Notes under the pieces: model-generated
The model's database searches: none
Told to the model about the DNA's origin: nothing
The model's input: the letters and a program-made list of their open reading frames with translations, nothing else
In this document: positions 7,733-14,390 of the stretch, piece after piece
How positions within the stretch are numbered: the stretch's first letter is position 1
How the letters are laid out: each line of letters starts with the position of its first letter
Program-made: the position numbers and the translations under genes
Assembly (NCBI GenBank): GCA_030148625.1
Contig: JASBTC010000427.1
Coordinates: 1-23,246 of the forward strand
From: Sphingobium sp.
GTDB taxonomy: Bacteria > Pseudomonadota > Alphaproteobacteria > Sphingomonadales > Sphingomonadaceae
Length of the DNA stretch: 23,246 nt
Reading direction: 5' to 3'

Positions 7733-8757
7733 AACTCGAAGGCGCGCATCGCCGCTCGATCCAGCGGACGGCCGATGGCCGGGGCGCATTGATCCTCGAT
7801 CAGCGCAAACTGCCCTGGACGGTGCAATGGGTGGAATTGCGCAGCGCAGAGGATGCGGCAACCGCGATCCGCGACATGTGGACACGCGGCGCGCCGCTGA
7901 TCGGCGCGACCGCAGCCTATGGCCTGGCCATGGCGCTGGCGGAGAATCCGGACGGGCTGGACACCGCTCATGCGATGCTGCTGGCGACACGCCCGACCGC
8001 GGTCAATCTGCGCTGGGCGCTCGATACAGTGGCCGATGCGGTGCGCGCGCTGCCGGCCGAGGCGCGCGCCGACGCGGCCTTCACAAAGGCCGATGCGATC
8101 TGCGACGAGGATGTCGCGCTGTGCCGCGCGATCGGCGAACATGGCCTGGCGCTGCTGCGCGATCTCCATGCGAAGCATCCCGATCGGCCGATCAACATCC
8201 TGACCCATTGCAATGCCGGCTGGCTGGCGACCGTCGATTACGGCACCGCGACCGCGCCGATCTATCTGGCGCACGAGGCGGGCATCCCCGTCCATGTCTG
8301 GGTGGACGAGACGCGCCCGCGCAATCAGGGCGCGCTGCTCACCGCGTTCGAACTTGCCGGGCACGGCGTGCCGCATACGGTGATCGCCGACAATGCCGGC
8401 GGCCTGCTGATGATGCGCGGCCAGGTCGATGCGGTGATCGTCGGCACCGATCGGGTGACCGCCAATGGCGATGTCTGCAACAAGATCGGCACCTATCTGA
8501 AGGCGCTCGCCGCGTTCGACAGCGACGTGCCTTTCTATGTCGCGCTGCCCTATACCACCTTCGATCCCGACACGCCGTCAGGCGCGGAAGTGCCGATCGA
8601 GGAACGCGATCCGAGCGAGTTGACGGCGTTGTCGGATGGCGAGACGACCGTCCGCGTGACCGGATCGCCGGCCTATAACCCCGCCTTCGACGTCACGCCC
8701 GCGCGGCTGGTGACGGGCTATATCACCGAAAGCGGGATCAAGGACCGGATCGGCTGA
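7729..8757 (+). CDS. mtnA: S-methyl-5-thioribose-1-phosphate isomerase
   Basis: A 342-aa eIF2B-alpha-like isomerase converting 5-methylthioribose-1-phosphate to methylthioribulose-1-phosphate, the substrate of MtnB. Catalytic residues are C161 in [16 protein letters not shown] and D241 in [16 protein letters not shown], corresponding to C160/D240 of the Bacillus enzyme. [15 protein letters not shown] and [10 protein letters not shown] are further family signatures. The start is a GTG at 7729 overlapping the mtnC TGA, giving [12 protein letters not shown]. It catalyses the first step of the set yet is the last gene in the operon. No MTA phosphorylase, nucleosidase or MTR kinase gene is present to make its substrate, so that step must be encoded elsewhere. 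Confidence 0.96.
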   Translation: MKLEGAHRRSIQRTADGRGALILDQRKLPWTVQWVELRSAEDAATAIRDMWTRGAPLIGATAAYGLAMALAENPDGLDTAHAMLLATRPTAVNLRWALDTVADAVRALPAEARADAAFTKADAICDEDVALCRAIGEHGLALLRDLHAKHPDRPINILTHCNAGWLATVDYGTATAPIYLAHEAGIPVHVWVDETRPRNQGALLTAFELAGHGVPHTVIADNAGGLLMMRGQVDAVIVGTDRVTANGDVCNKIGTYLKALAAFDSDVPFYVALPYTTFDPDTPSGAEVPIEERDPSELTALSDGETTVRVTGSPAYNPAFDVTPARLVTGYITESGIKDRIG

Positions 8758-8771
8758 TCGCACCACAGGCT

Positions 8772-8848
8772 GTCATCACGAGCGCAACGAAGCGATCCAG
8801 GGATGCATCAGCATTGGATTGCTTCGTCGCTACGCTTCTCGCAATGAC
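8772..8848. repeat. Palindromic repeat between convergent genes
   Basis: The left arm begins GTCATCACGAGCGCAACGAAG at 8772. The right arm, 8815-8848, runs from TGGATTGCTTCGTCGC to TCGCAATGAC. They are imperfect reverse complements, roughly 25 paired bases. The right arm read on the minus strand (GTCATTGCGAGAAGCGTAGC...) is a widespread bacterial intergenic repeat type, to my recollection. It sits between the mtnA stop (+) and the TonB-receptor stop (-) and probably terminates or protects both transcripts. Confidence 0.75.
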
Positions 8849-8871
8849 GCTCGGGCTCGGCTCAATTCCGC

Positions 8872-11028
8872 TTAGAAACTCAGCTTCCCGCTGATCCCGT
8901 AAGTGCGTGGCTCTCCATATTCGACGAGCTGGGTCTGGAAGAAATCGAAGACGCGATTGTCGATCCAGCGTTCGTCGAACAGATTGCGCCCCCATAGCGC
9001 CAGCGACCAGTGCTTGCCGTCGCCCACCAGCTCCACGCGTGCATCGACGGTGGTGCGCGCATCGAGCTTTTGCGTGGCGATATTCTCCGGCCCCGAAAAG
9101 GCACCCGATTTATGGCTGACCTGGGCGGACAGATCGAGGCTGCCGAAGCCGACCGGCACCGAATAGGCCGCCCCCGCCGACGCGGTCAGGCGGGGTGCGT
9201 AGGGCAAGCGGTTGCCGTCCAGATCGACGCCGGGTCCACCGCCATCGGGGAAACGATCGAACTCGGCATGGGTGTAACCGAGGTCGGCCGTCAGCAGCAG
9301 GTTCTTGACGGGCGCCGCCTGGACGCTCGCCTCCGCCCCCCAGCTCGTCACCTTGGCGGCGTTGCGGAGCTGGAGCGAAGTCTGGCCGAAGCCGATATCG
9401 ACGAACTGGTTGATCTGGTAATTGTCGTAGACCGCGTAGAAGGCGGCAGCGTTGAAGCGCAGCGTGCGATCGGCATTCTCGGTCTTGAAGCCGACCTCGC
9501 CCGAATCGACGCGCTCGGTCTTGAACGGCACACCGTCAAGCGTCAGCGGCAGGCTGATGAAATCGACGTTCCAGCCGCCGCTCTTGAAGCCACGCGCATA
9601 TTTCACATAGGCATTGGTCCGATCGGACAGCTTGAAGGACAGGCCCAGGGTCGGGTCGAAGCTGTCGACCGAGCGGGCATCGTCATAATCGGGCAGCGAA
9701 GCGAGGCCGAGCACGGCCGGCGCCGAAATCGCATAATCGACAATCCTGAGCTTTTCGTGGCTGAAGCGCGCACCGAGATTGAGCGTCAACCGGTCGGTCA
9801 ATTCCCAGTCGGCCGAACCGAACGCGGCATAGGATTTGGTCTTCACCCGCGCGCTGACAATGCCGCCCGGGCCGGGCTGCAGGCCAAGCCCGAGGAAACC
9901 GATCATCGAACCGCCCGAAACCACGCTCAGCGATTTGGCGCTTTCGTCGAAATAATAGAGGCCGGCGACACCGCTCAGCGGCCCGCCCTTGCCGAAGGCG
10001 ACGCGGACTTCCTGGCTGAACTGGCGGAAGCTCTGGTCGAAATCGATGAAGAAGAAATCGAACGACGAATAATCGAGATCGTTGGTGCGATCGTAGCGCG
10101 TCCAGCGATAGCCGCTGATCGCGGTCAAGGTCGCGCTGTCCGATAGATCCCAGTTGAGCGTCGCCGAACCGCCCGCCAGCTCGATGCGCTGGCGTGGATC
10201 GCGATTATAGGGTGTCCGGAACGCGCCGGGCTCCTCCGATGGCCCGGTGCCGAACGTGTCGGTGATCGCTTCGCCCGCCTGCTTGTTGCTGCGGTCTCGG
10301 CTATAATCCGCCGCCAGATCGAGCCGGACACCGTCGCTGAGATCGGCGCTCAGCTGTGCACGCGCACTGGTGCGATCGATATTGTCGAGATCGGTGCCGG
10401 TGGGCACGTTGAGCGTGAAGCCATCGCGCTCGCGGTGCGAGGCGGAGACACGCAGCGCCACGCCTTCGCCGAGCGGCGCGTTGACCATGCCGCGGATCTC
10501 GAACAGATCCTTGTTGCCGATACCGCCATCGACGCGACCCTCGAACGCCGACCCCGGGCGTTCGGTGACGATGCTGACCGCACCCGACACGGTATTGCGG
10601 CCGAAGAGCTGTCCTTGTGGACCGCGCAGCACTTCGATGCGGGCAATGTCGAGCGTATCCTGGTTGATCGAGGCGAACTGCCCCGCATAGACGCCGTCAA
10701 CATAGACGCCGGCGCGTGTCGAGAAACCGATATTGCGCCCGCCGCCGCCGACGCCGCGGATGAAGATCGTGTCGATCGCGCCCTGGCGCTCGACCGAGAA
10801 ATTGGGAACATAGCGTGAGAGGTCACGCAGCTCGTACGAACGCGTCGCTGCCAGCGTCGCCGCGTCGACCACACTGATCGAGATCGGCACATCGACAAGC
10901 GCTTGTTCACGCTTTTGCGCGGTGACCACGATATCATCGAGCGCACCCGCATCGCCGGCCGCATCCTGTGCGTGCGCCGCAACCGGCGCGCAGATCATGG
11001 CGATCGCAATCGCCCGTATCGAAACCAT
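8872..11028 (-). CDS. TonB-dependent outer-membrane receptor (no STN domain)
   Basis: A 718-aa outer-membrane transporter. The signal peptide is MVSIRAIAIAMICAPVAAHA, followed by a TonB-box-like DDIVVTAQKREQ. The plug domain (about 45-160) contains IFIRGVGGGGRNIGFSTRAG and IEVLRGPQGQLFGRNTVSGA. The beta-barrel fills the rest and ends in LSF, a typical terminal phenylalanine. It belongs to the large sphingomonad group of receptors without an N-terminal signalling domain, which commonly import siderophores, cofactors or aromatic and plant compounds. The substrate cannot be named. The start has a good ribosome site (AGGGAC). The MATE gene ends 85 bp upstream in the same direction, with only a small GC hairpin (11050-11066) between, so cotranscription is possible but unproven. 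Confidence 0.92.
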   Translation of the reverse strand: MVSIRAIAIAMICAPVAAHAQDAAGDAGALDDIVVTAQKREQALVDVPISISVVDAATLAATRSYELRDLSRYVPNFSVERQGAIDTIFIRGVGGGGRNIGFSTRAGVYVDGVYAGQFASINQDTLDIARIEVLRGPQGQLFGRNTVSGAVSIVTERPGSAFEGRVDGGIGNKDLFEIRGMVNAPLGEGVALRVSASHRERDGFTLNVPTGTDLDNIDRTSARAQLSADLSDGVRLDLAADYSRDRSNKQAGEAITDTFGTGPSEEPGAFRTPYNRDPRQRIELAGGSATLNWDLSDSATLTAISGYRWTRYDRTNDLDYSSFDFFFIDFDQSFRQFSQEVRVAFGKGGPLSGVAGLYYFDESAKSLSVVSGGSMIGFLGLGLQPGPGGIVSARVKTKSYAAFGSADWELTDRLTLNLGARFSHEKLRIVDYAISAPAVLGLASLPDYDDARSVDSFDPTLGLSFKLSDRTNAYVKYARGFKSGGWNVDFISLPLTLDGVPFKTERVDSGEVGFKTENADRTLRFNAAAFYAVYDNYQINQFVDIGFGQTSLQLRNAAKVTSWGAEASVQAAPVKNLLLTADLGYTHAEFDRFPDGGGPGVDLDGNRLPYAPRLTASAGAAYSVPVGFGSLDLSAQVSHKSGAFSGPENIATQKLDARTTVDARVELVGDGKHWSLALWGRNLFDERWIDNRVFDFFQTQLVEYGEPRTYGISGKLSF

Positions 11029-11113
11029 CTGTCCCTAATCCCATTGGCACGCGCCAGAGCGGCGCGCGACGACTTTTCAGACAATGGTTAACGGATAAGG
11101 AATTAGGATTTGG

Positions 11114-12496
11114 TTACCCGGTGGCAACAAGCCCCAGCCGGTCGCGCCGTATCCAGCGCCGCACCATCAGAACCGCCACGGCGGCGAGCCCGCTGGCCAA
11201 GCCCAACCAGATTCCGATGCCGCGCAGACCCAGCGGGAAGGCCAGAACGGTGCCGACCCCGATCCCGACCACCCAATAGCCGATACCGGCATAGAGCATC
11301 GGTACGCGGGTATCGTGGAGACCGCGCAACACGCCCGCACCAACCGCCTGCGCACCGTCGACGATCTGGAACAGCGCCGCGACCGCCAGAAATGACACCG
11401 CTAACCGGACCACCAGCGCGTTCGCCGGATCGGCGAGATCGAGGAAGACGCCGATCAGCAGCCGCGGCGCCCCGATCAGCACCATCGCCGCCAGCACGTA
11501 AAAGCCGAAAGCGATGGCGAGCGACAGCCAGCCGGCGCGCGCGACCGCGCGCGCGTCGCCGCGCCCCTGCCAGAAGCCGACCCGCACCGTCGCCGCTTGC
11601 GCAAGCCCCATCGGCACCATGAAGGCCATCGCGGCGATCTGGATCGCGATGGCGTGCGCGGCCAGCGACGGCTTGTCGATCAGCCCCATCAGGAACACTG
11701 CGGCGTTGAACACCGTCACTTCGAAAGCAAGCGTAACCGCGATCGGCAGACCCAGCGCCCACACCGCGCGATAGCGCGGCCAATCCGGCACCCAGAAGCG
11801 TCCCAATAGCCGATAGCGGCGGAATTGGCGATCGGTGCGGATGACGAGGAGCAGCCCCAGGAACAGGAGTAAATTGGTAAGTGCGCTCGCCAGCCCGGCA
11901 CCCGGAAGCCCCATTGCGGGGATGCCGAGATGCCCGAAGATGAATATCCAGGCCAGCAGCGCATTGACCGGAAGCCCCGCCGCCAGCACGCCGACGGCCC
12001 AGTGCGGCCGCTCCAGCGCGGAGATATAGTTTCGCAGCACCAGGAAGAAGAGGTAGGGAAGCAGCCCCCATTGCAGCCAGCGCAGCATCCCGCCCGCCAT
12101 CGCCGCAAGCGCGGGATCCTGATCCATCAGCAGCAGCAATGTCTCGCCGTTCCACATCGCGATCCACAACGGAATCGCGATGGTAACCGCGGCCCACCAG
12201 GACTGGCGGACGGTGCGGCGCACGTCGCGCACCGAGTTGAGGCGGCGACCGCGCTCGCTTGCGATCATCGGTGAGGCAGCGGTCATCAGCCCCATGCCGA
12301 AGATCATGCAGGCGGTGTAGAGATTGACGCCGAGCGCCGCGGCCGCAAGCGAATCCGCACCGAGCCTGCCGACCCAGATCAGATCGGTCGCATAGATCGC
12401 CGATTGCGCGAGATTGCCGAAGACAAGCGGCAAGGCGAGCAGCACGGTCGCCCGCATCTCCGTCCGCCATTCGCCCTTTGCCGTTGCGTTCGTCAT
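11114..12496 (-). CDS. MATE-family multidrug/Na+(H+) antiporter
   Basis: A 460-aa inner-membrane protein with about twelve hydrophobic segments in two homologous halves. NorM-like landmarks include LPLVFGNLAQSAIYATDLIWVGRLGADSLAAAALG near the N-terminus (location about residues 23-57) and the matching region in the second half around LPIAVTLAFEVTVFNAAVFLMG. MATE proteins export cationic drugs and other toxic compounds in exchange for Na+ or H+; the substrate is unknown. A GTG at 12499 lies one codon upstream. ATG 12496 is preferred because AGAGG lies 7 bases before it. It follows the MobA-like gene by 67 bp on the same strand, and may be cotranscribed with it. Confidence 0.92.
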   Translation of the reverse strand: MTNATAKGEWRTEMRATVLLALPLVFGNLAQSAIYATDLIWVGRLGADSLAAAALGVNLYTACMIFGMGLMTAASPMIASERGRRLNSVRDVRRTVRQSWWAAVTIAIPLWIAMWNGETLLLLMDQDPALAAMAGGMLRWLQWGLLPYLFFLVLRNYISALERPHWAVGVLAAGLPVNALLAWIFIFGHLGIPAMGLPGAGLASALTNLLLFLGLLLVIRTDRQFRRYRLLGRFWVPDWPRYRAVWALGLPIAVTLAFEVTVFNAAVFLMGLIDKPSLAAHAIAIQIAAMAFMVPMGLAQAATVRVGFWQGRGDARAVARAGWLSLAIAFGFYVLAAMVLIGAPRLLIGVFLDLADPANALVVRLAVSFLAVAALFQIVDGAQAVGAGVLRGLHDTRVPMLYAGIGYWVVGIGVGTVLAFPLGLRGIGIWLGLASGLAAVAVLMVRRWIRRDRLGLVATG

Positions 12497-12563
12497 CACC
12501 CTGCCTCTTACGGGGCCGGGCTATGCACCTTAGCCGATGGAAGGTGAAGGCCCGTCGGCACGC

Positions 12564-13112
12564 TCAACGATGCAGATCCGCCGGCCGATCGATATCCGCG
12601 AGCATTGCCCCATCGGCAGGCACCAGAACCGCGCCGGCCAGCAATGCACGCGCACCGCGATCACCCTCGAGCGCAAGCAGTTCGAGCGCCATAGCTCTGG
12701 AGAACAAAGCGGGCGGCATCGCCTGTCCGTCGCGCGCGGACGCCACACATGCACCATCCGCCGCCAGCAGCGCATGAAGATGCGATGCCGGCACGAACGG
12801 CATGTCCCCGAGCATGACGAGCACGGCATCCACGTCACACTCCAGCGCGCACGCCACGCCGAGGCGGATCGAGCGCGACTGGCCTTGCGCCGGCGTGTCG
12901 TTGATCACGATATCGAAGCCGTCGAGCAAAGGCGCGGTCACGGATCCACACACTGCGATCAACGCGCCGAAGCCCAGTCCCGAAAGCGTCGACGCGGCGT
13001 GCGTGACGAGCGGCCGGCCAGCCAGGTCGGCATGAAGCTTGTCCGCCGCGCCGAAACGCGTCGACCCGCCGGCGGCGAGCAGCAGCGCGGCGACGCGGTC
13101 AGCCGCGATCAT
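12564..13112 (-). CDS. MobA-like NTP transferase (MocA-type molybdenum cofactor nucleotidyltransferase family)
   Basis: A 182-aa GT-A-fold nucleotidyltransferase. The N-terminal nucleotide-binding signature is LLLAAGGSTRFGAADKL (residues 9-25), and VMLGDMPFV carries the metal-binding aspartate. With XdhC next door, the likely job is to attach CMP (MocA) to the molybdopterin cofactor for a xanthine-dehydrogenase-family enzyme; this is inference from family and context. No Mo-enzyme structural genes are in the window. The ATG follows the end of the 271-bp palindromic element immediately, and there is no ribosome site in the usual place. Upstream bases on the coding strand are GGGGCTAGACCCTA, derived from the element's terminal repeat. 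Confidence 0.85.
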   Translation of the reverse strand: MIAADRVAALLLAAGGSTRFGAADKLHADLAGRPLVTHAASTLSGLGFGALIAVCGSVTAPLLDGFDIVINDTPAQGQSRSIRLGVACALECDVDAVLVMLGDMPFVPASHLHALLAADGACVASARDGQAMPPALFSRAMALELLALEGDRGARALLAGAVLVPADGAMLADIDRPADLHR

Positions 13113-13383
13113 TAGGGTCTAGCCCCATTATTTATGAGGCCGTGACGAGGGAGAATTGGGTTCATGGCTAGGCGTGAGTGCGCCGGATAGCAACGCGCTA
13201 TCCGGCAATCGAGCAACGACGCCAGGAACCCAATTCTCCCTCGCCCGAAGGGTGGTATCATATCGGGCGATCCGCGGCGTCGGAACGCTTGCACGTGGCG
13301 ATGCCACGTGCTGCGCGCTCCTCCTGGCGGCTCATCCCGATCTGATACCATCACGACCTCATAAATAATGGGGCTAGACCCTA
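13113..13383. mobile_element. 271-bp MITE-like palindromic element with branched fold
   Basis: Terminal inverted repeats of 33 bp (13113-13145 and 13351-13383) match with one mismatch and begin TAGGGTCTAGCCCC. Inside are two more palindromes. The first, at about 13146-13240, has perfect 18-base arms CGAGGGAGAATTGGGTTC and its complement around an inner hairpin CCGGATAGC-aacgc-GCTATCCGG. The second, at about 13252-13349, has arms GGTATCATATCGGG and CCCGATCTGATACC (one mismatch) around GCACGTGGC-gat-GCCACGTGC. One strand can thus form a three-way junction. TA flanks both ends, as expected for Tc1/mariner-IS630-type target duplication. No transposase is encoded. Calling it mobile is inference from terminal repeats, TA ends and its position across a gene junction. 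Confidence 0.7.
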
Positions 13384-14282
13384 AAGGCGGCGACCATGCC
13401 CGCCGCGATCGACAGCGCGATCTCGGCCGGACCGATCGCGCCGATGTCGAGCCCCGCCGGACCGTCGATCCGCGTCAGCGCTTCAACCGGCACCCCGGCC
13501 GCAGCCAGCCGGTCGAGCCGCGCCGCATGGCTGCGCCGCGATCCCAGCGCCGCGACATAGCCGGTCGGTGCCGCCAGCGCGGCGATCAACGCGGGATCGT
13601 CGATCTTGGGATCGTGGCTGAGCGTCACGACCGCAGTCGCCGCATTGGGCCGGCGTGCGGCCACGGCATCGTCGGGCCAGCCATCGTCGAGCTCTGCGCC
13701 GGGGAAACGCTCGGCGGTCAGGAAACGACCGCGCGGATCGATGATCACCGGCATCACGCCGATCTCGCGCGCAAGGCCGGCCAGCGCTTGTGCGATCTGC
13801 ACCGCGCCAACGATCAGCAAGCGGCGCGGCGGCAAATAGCGATTGTGGAAACCCTCTGCCGCGCCCTCGACGCTGCGGCCGGTCTCGAGATCGGTCGAAA
13901 CGGTGAGCGTATCGCCCCGCGTCCGCGCGGCCGCAATCCGATCGAACAGGATCGGGGGAAAGCCGCTTTCCGACACCGGCTGGACAAAGACCGCAATCTC
14001 GCCGCCGCATGGCAGCCCCACTTCCCAGGCCGATGCATCGGCGACGCCGAAACGCATCAGCCGCGCCGGCGCACCAGCGATCACCTCCGCGGCGGCGTGG
14101 AGAATCTCGGCCTCGACGCATCCGCCTGAGACCGATCCCTCGAAACGGCCATCGGTGTTGACGATCAGATGGCTGCCCATCGGACGGGGCGCGGAGCCCC
14201 AGGTCGAAACGACCGTCGCGAGTGCAAGCGGTGCGCCCTGCCAGCGGCGTGCGGCGTCCAGGATGATATCGACATCGGCCAT
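13374..14282 (-). CDS. XdhC/CoxI-family molybdenum-enzyme accessory protein
   Basis: A 302-aa protein. The N-terminal XdhC/CoxI domain has VSTWGSAPRPMGSHLIV and SGGCVEAEI (about residues 25-62). The C-terminal Rossmann-like XdhC domain has RLLIVGAVQIAQALAGLA, VTLSHDPKIDDPALI and GSRRSHAARLDRL. Family members bind the molybdenum cofactor and help sulfurate and insert it into xanthine dehydrogenase or CO-dehydrogenase-type enzymes. The neighbouring MobA-like gene fits that role, although the target enzyme is not in the window. A strong AGGGAGAGGGA ribosome site precedes the ATG at 14282. The last two residues and the TAG stop lie inside the palindromic element, so the native C-terminus has probably been altered. 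Confidence 0.9.
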   Translation of the reverse strand: MADVDIILDAARRWQGAPLALATVVSTWGSAPRPMGSHLIVNTDGRFEGSVSGGCVEAEILHAAAEVIAGAPARLMRFGVADASAWEVGLPCGGEIAVFVQPVSESGFPPILFDRIAAARTRGDTLTVSTDLETGRSVEGAAEGFHNRYLPPRRLLIVGAVQIAQALAGLAREIGVMPVIIDPRGRFLTAERFPGAELDDGWPDDAVAARRPNAATAVVTLSHDPKIDDPALIAALAAPTGYVAALGSRRSHAARLDRLAAAGVPVEALTRIDGPAGLDIGAIGPAEIALSIAAGMVAAFRV

Positions 14283-14334
14283 TCCCTCTCCCTAGCGCTG
14301 TGCACAAGGGAGAGGGAAGCCGTCCTTAAGGTTT

Positions 14335-14376
14335 ATACCAAGCTGCAGATGCGTCATCATCCCTGCACCTTGGTAT
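14335..14376. terminator. Hairpin 3' of the autotransporter gene
   Basis: ATACCAAGCTGCAG (14335-14348) pairs with CTGCACCTTGGTAT (14363-14376) with one mismatch around a 14-base loop. It lies 15 bases past the autotransporter stop on the minus strand and upstream of xdhC, so it is a reasonable terminator or transcript-end hairpin for the autotransporter. There is only a short T-rich stretch after it, so factor-independent termination is uncertain. Confidence 0.5.
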
Positions 14377-14390
14377 TAGAGGCCGAGGTA

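Noticed and set aside
10350..10982. A 210-codon minus-strand open frame in another phase
   Set aside because: It is an Arg/Ser-rich shadow of the TonB receptor plug region.
13112..13351. An 80-residue minus-strand open frame spanning the palindromic element, with AGG before its start and its TAA overlapping the MobA-like ATG
   Set aside because: It lies entirely inside the inverted-repeat element. Its sequence is dictated by the palindromes, it is Arg/Pro-rich and it resembles no family. Chance translation or a coupling role cannot be excluded, but it is not annotated as a gene.
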